A DNA stretch of 58,079 nucleotides from Pseudolabrys sp. (GCA_009694265.1 SHVM01000006.1:1-58079); one strand, 5' to 3'. Positions 1 to 8,454 are shown, counted from the first letter of the stretch. Made by a program: numbers and translations. Notes: generated by a model not told the origin, from the sequence alone.

Positions 1-1
1 T

Positions 2-103
2 CTGAGGGGGCTTGAACGCGAAAACGAACTCCTCAGGCGCCTGGTCGCAAACCTCGCGCTTGCCAACCAACAACTCAAAGACCAGGCTGGCAAAGAGGAT
101 TAG
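2..103 (+). CDS. Transposase OrfA-like C-terminus (partial)
   Basis: The first frame of the window encodes 33 residues ending at a TAG stop at 101-103 and is cut by the window edge. The visible part is a heptad-like leucine-rich helix (LERENELLRRLVANLALANQ), the kind of coiled coil that closes OrfA of IS3-family and related helix-turn-helix transposases. No DNA-binding domain or OrfB is visible, so it may be the end of an intact element or a remnant. Assignment rests only on this helix and is tentative. Confidence 0.4.
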   Translation: MRGLERENELLRRLVANLALANQQLKDQAGKED

Positions 104-211
104 CAATCGGCCTTGCGACTAACATTGCAGGTGGACCACTTAGTGGGGGGGGGCCGGCCTGGCGTGCGGCTTTATTGGACTTCGTGTGCCGGAGATTGGC
201 GCCGTATCCCA

Positions 212-1108
212 ATGACCAGTCAGGGGGCGTCCGTGTTCACCGTCGGCCAAGCGACCATCACGCGCGTCGAGGAAACCTATCTTCCAAACTATATGCTGCG
301 CGATATTTTTCCCGACTTCGGCGATGCGCATCTGGCCGAGCACAAGCACTGGCTGGCGCCGCATCACTACGATGCCGATACCGGACAAATAAAGCTCAGC
401 GTTCACAGCTGGCTGTTGCAGATCGGCGGGCAGAAGATTCTCATCGACTCCTGCTGTGGCAACAACAAGGTGAAGCCGGGCCGCCCATTCTGGAACATGC
501 TCAATATCAATTATCTGGAACGGCTGGCCGCAGCCGGTGCGCGGCCCGAGGAAATCAGTCTGGTGATGTGCACCCACCTGCATCACGATCACGTCGGCTG
601 GAATACGCAATTGCGTGACGGCAAGTGGGTGCCGACATTCCCCAATGCGCGCTATGTCTTCTCCAAACCGGATGTCGACTATTTCAGCAAGGTCGATGCC
701 GATCCGAAGGAGGGACCGGCGGAGCTCGGCACCTTCCGCGAATGCGTGATTCCTATCCTTGAACATGGCCGGGCCGACCTGGTGAGCGGCGGGGCGCACC
801 GGCTCAATGATTTCATCGAGATCGACTCGGCGCCGGGCCATTCGCCCGGGCACGTCGTGTTCAAGTTGGAGAGCAAAGGCGAGCGCGGCGTCTTTATTGG
901 CGATGTGTGGCACCACATGCTGCAGATCTATTATCCGGATTGGAATTTTCCGAAGAACTCGGATGCCGCCCAGGCGCGCGTCAGCCGGCGGAAAATTTTG
1001 GACTATTGCGCATCGAGCGGTGCGCTCGTGCTGCCGGGCCATGTCGGGATGCCGTTCGCGGGCCACATCGAAGCGACGCAGGGCGGATACCGTCCCCACT
1101 TTGGCTGA
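212..1108 (+). CDS. Metallo-beta-lactamase-fold hydrolase
   Basis: This encodes a 298-residue MBL-fold metal-dependent hydrolase. The dinuclear zinc motif THLHHDHVGW lies at residues 121-130, followed by GHSPGH, a later GD pair and a C-terminal GHV histidine, so all metal ligands appear present. The overall plan resembles the lactonase/N-acyl homoserine lactonase-like branch that hydrolyses small esters or lactones, but the substrate is not readable. The frame is open back to 113; I prefer the ATG at 212 because the upstream extension is low-complexity and borders the transposase remnant. No signal peptide is seen, so it is cytoplasmic. It converges on the enolase-superfamily gene with a gap of 19 bases. 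Confidence 0.85.
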   Translation: MTSQGASVFTVGQATITRVEETYLPNYMLRDIFPDFGDAHLAEHKHWLAPHHYDADTGQIKLSVHSWLLQIGGQKILIDSCCGNNKVKPGRPFWNMLNINYLERLAAAGARPEEISLVMCTHLHHDHVGWNTQLRDGKWVPTFPNARYVFSKPDVDYFSKVDADPKEGPAELGTFRECVIPILEHGRADLVSGGAHRLNDFIEIDSAPGHSPGHVVFKLESKGERGVFIGDVWHHMLQIYYPDWNFPKNSDAAQARVSRRKILDYCASSGALVLPGHVGMPFAGHIEATQGGYRPHFG

Positions 1109-1127
1109 GTTGCCGCTTGCGGGCGTC

Positions 1128-2249
1128 TTACGCAACGTTGCGCGTGGCGATTTGAACGCGGTGGCGGCGCACGCGGTCTTCGTCGACATCGATGCCGAGG
1201 CCCGGGCGGTCGAGGCTTTCGACGTGGCCGCTACTGGTCGCGATCGGCTGCGCTGCGATATCCTCGGCGAGGCTGGTATGCGTCAGGGTCAGACCCCAGG
1301 AGATATTGGGAATGACCGATGCGACGTGCAGCGCCGCCGCGCAGGCCACGCTCGATTCGCCGGTCTTGCATGAAACATTGACGCTCATGCCGAGGCGCTC
1401 GCACAGCCGGCCGGCCTCGACCACCGCGCGGATGCCGCCGAGCTTGATCGCCTTCAGGCTGACGCCGCGCGCGGCCTTGCGCTCATGGTGGCGCTCGATG
1501 TCGCCGAGCGAATGAATGCCTTCGTCGGCCCCGATCGCGATATCGCTTGCCGCGGCGACCGCCGCCATGCCGGCCAAATCGTCCGCCATGACCGGCTGCT
1601 CGAAGAAGTCCAGCCCTGAGCCTTTCACCGCGCGCACATACTCAATGGCCTGTTCGGTCGTGTAGCCCTGATTGGCGTCGGCGGAAATCAGCAGGTCGTT
1701 GCCCAGAAGTTTGCAAATCGCGCGGGTGCGCGCGGCGTCCTTCGCCGCGCTATCGATGCCGACCTTGATCTTGTAGGCGGTGACACCGGCGGTTTTCTTT
1801 TTTTCCGTATCGCGCAGATCGCTGTCGAAATCGCCGCCGGCAATCACACCGAGCAGCGCCATGCGGCTGCGTTTCTTCTCGCCCAGCAGCGCATGAACGG
1901 GTTTGCCGGCCGCGCGGCCGGTGATGTCGTGCAGGGCAATCTCGATGGCCGCCTTGGCGCCATGATTGCCATACATGCGGGCGTCCATGACGGCGAGCGC
2001 GCCGGCGATGTCGGTCGGCTCGCGGCCACGCAGTGTGGCCTCAAGATAATGTATGGCGGAGACGATGCTCTCGAGCGTCTCGCCGGTCATCACCGGCGCG
2101 GAGGCGGCTTCGCCCCAGCCGACCAGACCGTCGCCGGTTTCGATGCGCACCAGCACATTGTCGGCGCGGCGAATTTCCTCGCCCGCCATGATGACGGGCT
2201 TGAGCATCGGCAGGCTGACCGCGATCGGCTCGATCGTTTTGATATGCAT
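1128..2249 (-). CDS. Mandelate racemase/muconate lactonizing enzyme family protein
   Basis: This is a 373-residue enolase-superfamily enzyme, a normal length for the family. Catalytic elements appear in order: KIK at 160-162, the metal ligands D191 (DANQGY) and E217 (FFEQP), a third ligand region GADEG at 240-244, and a lysine pair around 266-269 (SLKAIKLGG). A Lys on each side of the barrel is the muconate-cycloisomerase/dipeptide-epimerase layout, acting by Mg-dependent proton abstraction next to a carboxylate. It could be a cycloisomerase, racemase or dehydratase of an organic acid. It lies downstream of a Bug binding protein on the same strand, suggesting the imported acid may be its substrate; a strong hairpin separates them. 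Confidence 0.85.
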   Translation of the reverse strand: MHIKTIEPIAVSLPMLKPVIMAGEEIRRADNVLVRIETGDGLVGWGEAASAPVMTGETLESIVSAIHYLEATLRGREPTDIAGALAVMDARMYGNHGAKAAIEIALHDITGRAAGKPVHALLGEKKRSRMALLGVIAGGDFDSDLRDTEKKKTAGVTAYKIKVGIDSAAKDAARTRAICKLLGNDLLISADANQGYTTEQAIEYVRAVKGSGLDFFEQPVMADDLAGMAAVAAASDIAIGADEGIHSLGDIERHHERKAARGVSLKAIKLGGIRAVVEAGRLCERLGMSVNVSCKTGESSVACAAALHVASVIPNISWGLTLTHTSLAEDIAAQPIATSSGHVESLDRPGLGIDVDEDRVRRHRVQIATRNVA

Positions 2250-2277
2250 CGTCGACTACCTCGGCCGCTTTGCAATC

Positions 2278-2310
2278 GCGCCCGCCGTCATGATCGGCGA
2301 CGGCGGGCGC
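2278..2310 (-). terminator. Strong hairpin after the Bug binding-protein gene
   Basis: A perfect 12-bp inverted repeat (2278-2289 with 2299-2310) brackets a 9-base loop. It sits 22 bases beyond the stop of the 2332-3348 gene and 28 bases before the start of the 1128-2249 gene on the minus strand. It lacks a clear U-run, so it could be a 3'-stabilising structure or partial terminator rather than a strict intrinsic terminator. Confidence 0.5.
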
Positions 2311-2331
2311 AATTCATTCCCAGCCTTGGTG

Positions 2332-3348
2332 TTACAGCTTCTTCATGCCGGCTTGATCGATAATGCCCTTGAACATGTCGATTTCCTTGGTCACGCGCGC
2401 CCAGGCGTCCTTGGCGCCCTTCGGCCGTATCTGGAAGCCGGCCTTGAAGAGCTTCTCCTTCATTTCCGGCGTGCCGAGCACCTTGAGCGTTTCCGTCTCC
2501 AGCCACTTGATGGCCTCGGGCGGAACCTTGGCCGGCGCCAGCAGCACGGTGTCAGTCGCCAGCACGAAGTCCTTGTAGCCGGCCTCCACCATGGTTGGAA
2601 CATCGGGCATGTCCGGCCAGCGGGTTTCGCCGGTGACCGCGAGACAGCGCAGCGTGCCGGCCTTGATGTGGGCAGCCGCCGGTGGCAGCGCCCCTGAACT
2701 CAATTGCACGGTGTTGCTGAGCAGCGCTTGCAACGCGTCGCCGCCGCCCTTGAACACCACGGTTTCGAGCTTGGTCAGTTGTTCGCGGAGCTTCAGCATC
2801 TCGGCCGAAATCTGCGGTGTGGTGCCGATCGGCGGGGCCGATACGTTGAACTTCTCAGGATTGGCGCGCGCAAGCGCGACGAATTCCTTGATAGTCTTTG
2901 CCGGCAACGCGGACTGGACCACGAACGTATTGGGCGAAGTTGCCAATTCACAGACGCCCACGAAATCCTTCAGCGGGTCATAGGGTATTTTGTTGTAGAG
3001 CGTTGCGTTGACCGAGTAGGCATTGGTTGCGAGCAGGATCGTGTAGCCATCCGGTTCGGAGCGCGCGGCGACACCCATGCCGATATTGCTGCCGGCGCCG
3101 CCGATATTCTCGATGACGACGGTCTTGCCGGTCGATTGCTGAAGGGCGGCTGCGATGGTACGGCCGACAATGTCGGACGGGCCGCCGGGCGTATTGGCCA
3201 CGATGAACTTGACCGGACGGTCCGGATAGGCGGCATAGGCCGAGCGAATGCTCAGGAACGCCGGGGCGGCGATGCCTGCCGCCAGTGCACCTGCGCCTTT
3301 GATAATATAACGCCGCGACGGCGTCGGGCTTCCCTTCGATTTCGTCAT
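2332..3348 (-). CDS. Bug/TctC-family extracytoplasmic binding protein
   Basis: This 338-residue protein is a periplasmic solute receptor of the tripartite tricarboxylate transporter type. The N-terminus carries a twin-arginine-like signal (SRRYIIKGAG, residues 12-21) and a cleavage region ending AYAA, followed by the family opening YPDRPVKFIVANTPGG. TctC/Bug proteins bind carboxylates or other small organic molecules through two lobes. No TctA or TctB membrane partner is present in the window, so it is an orphan receptor, a common situation in this family. It is divergent from the ThDP decarboxylase pair across about 180 bases, and the mandelate-racemase-like gene follows downstream. Confidence 0.88.
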   Translation of the reverse strand: MTKSKGSPTPSRRYIIKGAGALAAGIAAPAFLSIRSAYAAYPDRPVKFIVANTPGGPSDIVGRTIAAALQQSTGKTVVIENIGGAGSNIGMGVAARSEPDGYTILLATNAYSVNATLYNKIPYDPLKDFVGVCELATSPNTFVVQSALPAKTIKEFVALARANPEKFNVSAPPIGTTPQISAEMLKLREQLTKLETVVFKGGGDALQALLSNTVQLSSGALPPAAAHIKAGTLRCLAVTGETRWPDMPDVPTMVEAGYKDFVLATDTVLLAPAKVPPEAIKWLETETLKVLGTPEMKEKLFKAGFQIRPKGAKDAWARVTKEIDMFKGIIDQAGMKKL

Positions 3349-3529
3349 TGTCCTCCCCTTCGATTTTCAGTGTTATTTTTTAATGAGCGCCGGTATCGAC
3401 AATAGAGTAAGCTTTTGCGAACATTGGAGCAATGGCGCCGGATGCGAGGATTTCGCGGTCGGCGCGGGCTTTCGCCCGGCGAAAGAATTCCATGACATCC
3501 GAACGTTGCCTGCCGTGGACTTTTTATCC

Positions 3530-4081
3530 ATGACCGAACCCCGCTCCCGAGCGGCGGCTTTACCCGAAGCAGCGTGGCACGAGACCGTGCTGGCTGGCCT
3601 CAAAAGCAACAACGTCAAGCTGGTCGTCTACGTGCCCGATCGCGTCTTCACGCCGCTGATCGAGGCCATCCACGCCGACGCGTTCTTCACCACCTTCTCC
3701 GCCACGCGTGAAGAGGAAGCCATCGGCATTGTCACCGGCGCCTGGATGGGCGGCATGCGCGGCGCCGTGCTGATGCAGACCAGCGGCTTTGCCACCATAC
3801 CGAATGCGCTCGCCTCGCTGGTGGTGCCGAGCCAGATCCCGGCGCTGATTTTCGTGTCCGAGCGCGGCACGCTCGGGGAGTTCAATCTAGGCCAAGCCAT
3901 GGTGTGCAAGACAATGCGGCCGGTGCTCGATTCGCTCGGCGTCGAAACTCACACCATCACACGGCAGGACGAACTCGCCTTTATCATCGACCGCTCGATC
4001 AAGCAGGCGGTCGCAACGCTGGCGCCGGTGACGTTCATTCTCTCGCCGCTGCTCACCGGCGGCAAAGTGTTCGAGGCTTGA
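3530..4081 (+). CDS. ThDP-dependent decarboxylase, alpha (PYR) subunit
   Basis: This 183-residue protein is the N-terminal half of a thiamine-diphosphate decarboxylase made as a separate polypeptide. The glutamate-rich segment SATREEEAIGI (residues 58-67) corresponds to the PYR-domain region holding the conserved Glu that activates the cofactor, as in ComD of sulfopyruvate decarboxylase. The rest matches a single PYR-type alpha/beta domain. The beta subunit follows five bases after the stop, so the two halves should be co-translated. Sulfopyruvate, phosphonopyruvate or another 2-oxo acid could be the substrate. The frame stays open back to 3383; the ATG at 3530 was chosen because the family homology begins there, although its ribosome-binding site is weak. 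Confidence 0.8.
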   Translation: MTEPRSRAAALPEAAWHETVLAGLKSNNVKLVVYVPDRVFTPLIEAIHADAFFTTFSATREEEAIGIVTGAWMGGMRGAVLMQTSGFATIPNALASLVVPSQIPALIFVSERGTLGEFNLGQAMVCKTMRPVLDSLGVETHTITRQDELAFIIDRSIKQAVATLAPVTFILSPLLTGGKVFEA

Positions 4082-4086
4082 GCGCC

Positions 4087-4701
4087 ATGACACCAGCCAA
4101 AACCGGTGCCGTCAGCGCCCATAACGCAAAAGTCATGAACCGCTTCGACTTGACCAAGCGCATGGTCGGCCAGCTCAAGCACGAGGAAGCCGTGATTGGC
4201 GGCATCGGCAACGCCAATTTCGATTTATGGGCGAGCGGCCAGCGGCCGCAGAATTTCTACATGTTGGGCAGCATGGGGCTCACGATACCGATCGCCTTCG
4301 GCGTCGCCATTGCGCAGCCGCGGCGGCATGTGATCGCGCTCGAAGGCGACGGCTCGCTGCTGATGCAGCTTGGCTGTTTGGCGACCGTCGCCATGCGGGC
4401 GCCGAAGAATCTCACGATTATTGTGTGGGACAACGGCATCTACCAGATCACCGGTTCGCAGCCGACCGCCAGCGCATCGACCGCCGACCTGGTGAACATC
4501 GCGCGCGGTTCTGGGCTCGCCAATAGCGCCTGGGCGGCGGATGAAGACGATTTCGACCGCCTGGTCGCCGTAGCCCTCAAAGGCGGGGGCCCAAGCCTGA
4601 TCGCGGCGCGCATCGATCACAAGCCGGCCGTTGGCGCCACCGACCGCGACCCGGTGCAGATTCGCGAGCGCTTCATGCGCGGGCTAGGCGTCAAGAACTA
4701 G
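4087..4701 (+). CDS. ThDP-dependent decarboxylase, beta (PP) subunit
   Basis: This 204-residue protein carries the pyrophosphate-binding half of the enzyme. The ThDP/Mg motif is explicit: GDG at 87-89, then 26 residues to N116 in the sequence VWDN. It pairs with the upstream alpha subunit to form a ComDE-like or phosphonopyruvate-decarboxylase-like heteromer that would turn a 2-oxo acid into an aldehyde. No coenzyme M or phosphonate genes are nearby, so the exact substrate is open. It ends 19 bases from the convergent LuxR-type gene. Confidence 0.82.
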   Translation: MTPAKTGAVSAHNAKVMNRFDLTKRMVGQLKHEEAVIGGIGNANFDLWASGQRPQNFYMLGSMGLTIPIAFGVAIAQPRRHVIALEGDGSLLMQLGCLATVAMRAPKNLTIIVWDNGIYQITGSQPTASASTADLVNIARGSGLANSAWAADEDDFDRLVAVALKGGGPSLIAARIDHKPAVGATDRDPVQIRERFMRGLGVKN

Positions 4702-4720
4702 CGCACGCGCCAGCCGCGCG

Positions 4721-5014
4721 TCACCGTCCGGCTTTGCTGGAATTTTCCAGAATCCCCGCCATCATCGCCATGCGCACCAGGTCGGACAGGCTGTTGGCCG
4801 CCATCTTGGTCATCAGATTGGCGCGATAGATTTCGACGGTGCGCGGGCTGATGCCGAGATCGAAGGCGATGGTCTTGTTGGCAGCGCCCGCCACCAGACA
4901 TTCCAGCACCTGGCGTTCGCGGTTCGACAATGCGTCGAGCTTGGCGTGAATGTCGGCGAGCGCGGCCTTGCGCTTGCCGGCGTCCCGGTTGAGCGCGGCG
5001 CGCGCTCGCGGCAC
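4721..5014 (-). CDS. Receiver-less FixJ-like LuxR-type regulator
   Basis: This encodes 97 residues that are almost entirely a LuxR/GerE helix-turn-helix (about residues 28-90; LSNRERQVLECL and GISPRTVEIYRANLMTKM). The closest recognisable pattern is the output domain of FixJ/NodW-type response regulators. The roughly 120-residue receiver domain is absent, and no in-frame receiver sequence lies upstream, where the gene meets the divergent oxidoreductase after 86 bases. It may therefore be a phosphorylation-independent DNA-binding protein controlling its neighbours. A short alanine/arginine-rich N-terminus precedes the domain, and the start codon is uncertain. Confidence 0.75.
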   Translation of the reverse strand: MPRARAALNRDAGKRKAALADIHAKLDALSNRERQVLECLVAGAANKTIAFDLGISPRTVEIYRANLMTKMAANSLSDLVRMAMMAGILENSSKAGR

Positions 5015-5100
5015 TTTTACTCCGTTGTTGGCTCGCCGCCGCCATAGTAGGCTTTCCGCGCATCAAGACGCGTCCATAAGCGCCGGGCAAAGGGGGAGAC

Positions 5101-6690
5101 ATGCCGACCTACGATGGGATTGTCATCGGCGCCGGTCACAATGGATTGACCACCGCCGCCTATCTGGCGCGCGCCGGCATGAAAATAGCCGTGCTCGAGC
5201 GAAACGAGCGCATCGGCGGCGGCTGTAGCACCGACAGCGACCGGCTACCCGGCTTCAGGCTCAATCTGCACGCCAATTTCTACATGGGCATGAGCCATTG
5301 CCCGCTGATCGAAGACCTTGAGCTTTACCGCTACGGATTTTCCTATATCGAGCCGCCGGTGCAGCAGGCCGCTGCGTTTCGCGACGGCACCTGCGTCATG
5401 GTCTACAAGGACCTCGACAAGACCTGTGCTTCGCTGGCGCGCTTTTCCAAGCAGGACGCCGCGACCTTCCGCGAACTCTGGAATACCTATTGCGTCGAGA
5501 TGCGGCCGCTCTTGGCATCGCTGCTCTACAACGCGCCGATGCCGCGCGAGCAGCTGGTTGACCGCCTGAGCGGGCCGAAGGCCAAGGAACTGCTGTCGCA
5601 CGCGCAACATGATTTGTTTAGCGTGGTGCGCAAGCATTTCGTCGACGAGCGTATCCGCACGCTGTTCACATCCTATATGCACGTCATCACCACTGAGAAC
5701 GTGGCCGGCGCCGGCATCGTGTTCCCGGCGATTTTTGCCAATATCGCGAGCTTCACGCTGCCGGTCGGCGGCGCGGTCTCGCTGGTCAATGCGCTTACAA
5801 GGGTGGTGGAAGCCAATGGCGGCGCGGTCATCGCCGGCGCCGATGTGAAGGAAATCGTGGTGAAAGGCGGTCGCGCCACGGGCGTCAAGTTCGCCGACGG
5901 CAAAATGATCGAGGGCAAAAAATTCGTCGCCAGCGCCATCGATTTTCCCGCGACGCTGGACATGGCCGGCGCCGAGCTGTTCCCGGAAGCCGTGCGCGAG
6001 AAGGCCAAGGCTTGGCACTGGGGCAATCACAGCCTGGTGACTTTGCATCTGGCCTTGAAACACGCGCCGGTCTACCGCGCCGCCAGCTTCGAGCCCGACA
6101 TCGCGCGCGCCTATAATATTTTCTTCGGCATGGACAATATCGACGAGGTGGCAAGCTGCTTCGACGATTGCGCGGCGAAGAAATTTCCCAAGGTGTTGAT
6201 GGGCAATGGCGCCTGCAACAGCGTGTTTGATCCGACCTATGCGCCGCCCGGTCAGCATTCGGCGTTCTGGTGGCCGTTCGCGCCTTACTCGGTCGACGGC
6301 GGTCCGCAGAATTGGGACGCGCGCCGCGCCGATTATACGCAGCGCATTCTCGACTATTGGCGCGTCTATGCGTCCAATCTCGACGACCGCAATGTGCTGG
6401 GCAGCCATCTGTTCACGCCGCTCGATGTCGAACGGCTCAACGTCAATATGCGGCAGGGCGCGGTGCGCGTGGGCGCCTATGTGCCCAACCAGCTCGGCAT
6501 CAACCGGCCGCACGCACTGATGCCCGGCTCGCGCACGCCGGTGGAGGGGCTTTATCTGTGCGGCTCGTCCTCGGGCAATGGCGGCGGCGTCAATGGCGCG
6601 GCCGGCTATATCGCGGCCAATGCGATTGCCGGAGACCTCAAGCTCAAACGGCCATGGACTCCGGTGCCGGCGCCGGAGTGGAAGCATTAG
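5101..6690 (+). CDS. CrtI-like FAD-dependent oxidoreductase
   Basis: This 529-residue flavoprotein belongs to the phytoene-desaturase/NAD(P)-FAD oxidoreductase family. An N-terminal dinucleotide fold GAGHNGL (10-16) is followed by VLERNERIGGGC and, at the C-terminus, the FAD-closing motif GLYLCGSSSGNGGGVNGAAG. An upstream GGGGGAGAC provides a good ribosome-binding site. Family members outside carotenoid operons oxidise or isomerise varied hydrophobic substrates, and no phytoene synthase is present here, so a carotenoid role is not supported. It is divergent from the FixJ-like gene, a likely regulator. A distant paralogue lies at 45387-47054. Confidence 0.82.
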   Translation: MPTYDGIVIGAGHNGLTTAAYLARAGMKIAVLERNERIGGGCSTDSDRLPGFRLNLHANFYMGMSHCPLIEDLELYRYGFSYIEPPVQQAAAFRDGTCVMVYKDLDKTCASLARFSKQDAATFRELWNTYCVEMRPLLASLLYNAPMPREQLVDRLSGPKAKELLSHAQHDLFSVVRKHFVDERIRTLFTSYMHVITTENVAGAGIVFPAIFANIASFTLPVGGAVSLVNALTRVVEANGGAVIAGADVKEIVVKGGRATGVKFADGKMIEGKKFVASAIDFPATLDMAGAELFPEAVREKAKAWHWGNHSLVTLHLALKHAPVYRAASFEPDIARAYNIFFGMDNIDEVASCFDDCAAKKFPKVLMGNGACNSVFDPTYAPPGQHSAFWWPFAPYSVDGGPQNWDARRADYTQRILDYWRVYASNLDDRNVLGSHLFTPLDVERLNVNMRQGAVRVGAYVPNQLGINRPHALMPGSRTPVEGLYLCGSSSGNGGGVNGAAGYIAANAIAGDLKLKRPWTPVPAPEWKH

Positions 6691-6709
6691 ACTCGCTGTG
6701 GCGCATTTT

Positions 6710-7174
6710 TTACTTCGCCAGCGTCACCGTCTTGAATTCGGCCGGCAGGACGATTTCCAGCAATTCGCAATCGTCGGAATAGCCGCGCACGGTATGCTTG
6801 ATGCGCGGCGGCTGGATCCAGCATGCGCCGGCGTGGAAAGTGTGGGCGCCCTGGCCCTCGAATTCGCTCTTGAACCAGCCCTTGAGCACATAGACCATCT
6901 GAAATTCGACGTCGTGATAATGCGGGATGGCGACCTCGCCCGCGCTGAACGGCTTGGTCATGCGGATCACATGCGCCTGCACCATGCCGCCGGTCGCGGG
7001 CGCCAGCCCAAGATCGCGATAGGCCGAATAAGTACGCAAGCCCTGGTCGAAGTCTTCCTCGCGGTGATAGCTGACGGTGAATTTCTGCTTCGCACGCGCT
7101 TTAGAGTGCGTTTTAACTTTCGATTTGCGCCGTGCCTGGACTTTCCTGCTTGTCTTCTTCTTTGCCTTGGCCAT
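6710..7174 (-). CDS. Cupin protein with a Lys/Arg-rich N-terminal tail
   Basis: The 154-residue product has a C-terminal cupin barrel (about residues 60-150) with the metal-binding string IPHYHDVEFQMVYVLKGW and a later KHTVRG histidine. The first 31 residues contain 15 Lys or Arg, like a histone-H1-type tail, which is unusual for a cupin and could bind nucleic acid or acidic partners. The start at 7174 is set by an AGGGAGG sequence five to six bases upstream; an in-frame upstream start exists at 7207 but lacks such a site. The enzymatic or sensory role is unknown. It converges on the CrtI-like gene. Confidence 0.78.
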   Translation of the reverse strand: MAKAKKKTSRKVQARRKSKVKTHSKARAKQKFTVSYHREEDFDQGLRTYSAYRDLGLAPATGGMVQAHVIRMTKPFSAGEVAIPHYHDVEFQMVYVLKGWFKSEFEGQGAHTFHAGACWIQPPRIKHTVRGYSDDCELLEIVLPAEFKTVTLAK

Positions 7175-7220
7175 TGATGCCTCCCTGATTTCTTTCGATT
7201 GGACCACGGCGGCCTAGCGC

Positions 7221-7703
7221 ATGGAAGACCCGAAAGCGCCCACAGCCATTCGTATCTTCGTCGATGCCGATGCCTGTCCGGTGAAGCCTGAAATCTACCG
7301 GGTGGCCGAGCGCTACGGTCTCAAGGTTTTTGTGGTCGCCAATTCGTTCATGGCGGTGCCGCGCAGCGACATGATCGAACGCGTGATCGTTTCCGAAGGC
7401 CCCGACGTGGCGGATGACTGGATCGTCGAGCGCGCCACGCCCGCCGACATCGTCATCACCGCCGACATTCCGCTGGCCGGCCGTTGCGTGCGCAACGGCG
7501 CGACCGTGATCGGCCCGACCGGCAAGCCGTTCACCGACGATTCGATCGGCATGGCGATGGCGACGCGCGATCTGCTGACCGATTTTCGCTCGGCCGGCGC
7601 CACCACGCGCGGACCGCCACCGCTCAGCCGTCAGGACATTTCGCGGTTTTTGTCGGCGCTCGATCTGGCGGTGACAAGGTTGAAGCGGAAGTTAAATCCG
7701 TAA
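7221..7703 (+). CDS. YaiI/YqxD family protein (UPF0178, DUF188)
   Basis: This 160-residue protein starts with the family hallmark [13 protein letters not shown], continues with [11 protein letters not shown], and has a conserved [11 protein letters not shown] segment around residues 81-91. The family is widespread and related to PIN-like nuclease folds by its aspartate-rich pattern, but its biochemical role is not established. The length is normal. It is divergent from the cupin gene with a 46-base gap and converges on pyrE with only two bases between stops. Confidence 0.88.
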   Translation: MEDPKAPTAIRIFVDADACPVKPEIYRVAERYGLKVFVVANSFMAVPRSDMIERVIVSEGPDVADDWIVERATPADIVITADIPLAGRCVRNGATVIGPTGKPFTDDSIGMAMATRDLLTDFRSAGATTRGPPPLSRQDISRFLSALDLAVTRLKRKLNP

Positions 7704-7705
7704 GC

Positions 7706-8404
7706 TTACTCTGCCGCCGTGGTCACGCCGCCATGCGCTTTCGACCAGCCGGCCGGATCGTTCATGAACTTCTCGACTTCGCCCAGCATCTTGCCATCGA
7801 ACTTGCCGCTCGCCTTGGCGACGGCGAGCACATCCCACCAGGTGGTGAGCGCGTGCAGCGTGACGCCGAGATCGGCCATGATCTTCTTGCCCTCGGGATA
7901 GATGTCGTAGAAGAAAATCACGAAGCAGTGCTCGCATTTTCCACCGGCGTCGCGGATCGCCTTGACGAAATTCACCTTGCTGCGACCGTCGGTGGCGAGG
8001 TCTTCCACCACCAGCACGCGCTGGCCGGGGATGAGCTGGCCTTCGATTTGTGCATTGCGGCCGAAGCCCTTGGCTTTCTTGCGCACATATTGCATCGGCA
8101 GATTGAGCCGCTCCGCCACCCAGGCCGCGAAGGCAATACCGGCGGTCTCGCCGCCCGCCACCGTATCGAATTTGTCGCGGCCGATGTCGCGGTCGATCGT
8201 GGTGACGGCGAAATCCATCATCTTTGAGCGCACCTCGGGAAACGATATCAGCCAGCGCGAGTCGTTGTAAACCGGGCTCGCCCAGCCCGACGTGAAGATG
8301 AACGGCTTGTCCTGCATGAAGCGGACGGCGCCGACATCGAGATACATTTTCGCCGTCAATTCGGCGATTGTGCGCTTGTCGGAAATTTTTGCCGCTGGGT
8401 TCAT
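7706..8404 (-). CDS. pyrE: Orotate phosphoribosyltransferase
   Basis: The 232-residue protein catalyses transfer of phosphoribose from PRPP to orotate in de novo UMP synthesis. The PRPP-binding loop VLVVEDLATDGRSK lies at 130-143, preceded by the mobile catalytic loop region YVRKKAKGFG (107-116). This is the longer alphaproteobacterial type, with a C-terminal extension of about 60 residues. I chose ATG 8404; the frame extends to a TTG at 8440 without better support. It starts 50 bases after the amidase stop on the same strand, so it could be read through from the Liv/amidase operon, although it is a housekeeping gene. Confidence 0.9.
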   Translation of the reverse strand: MNPAAKISDKRTIAELTAKMYLDVGAVRFMQDKPFIFTSGWASPVYNDSRWLISFPEVRSKMMDFAVTTIDRDIGRDKFDTVAGGETAGIAFAAWVAERLNLPMQYVRKKAKGFGRNAQIEGQLIPGQRVLVVEDLATDGRSKVNFVKAIRDAGGKCEHCFVIFFYDIYPEGKKIMADLGVTLHALTTWWDVLAVAKASGKFDGKMLGEVEKFMNDPAGWSKAHGGVTTAAE

Positions 8405-8454
8405 AGGGTAACGAATAGTCCACCGCTCAGGCGAAACCAAGGCCCGCGGCGGCG

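Noticed and set aside
140-1189. Long minus-strand open frame opposite the MBL hydrolase
   Set aside because: It is the complement of a clear enzyme with intact metal motifs and shows no family pattern; high G+C creates such open antisense frames.
2278-2310. Riboswitch or attenuator leader for the enolase-superfamily gene
   Set aside because: Only a simple hairpin is visible, with no conserved aptamer structure or leader peptide.
5245-6687. 480-residue minus-strand open frame
   Set aside because: It lies wholly opposite the CrtI-like oxidoreductase and is rich in Arg, His and Ala without recognisable domains.
5101-6690. Carotenoid biosynthesis gene (crtI)
   Set aside because: No phytoene synthase or other crt gene is nearby and the family includes many non-carotenoid oxidoreductases.
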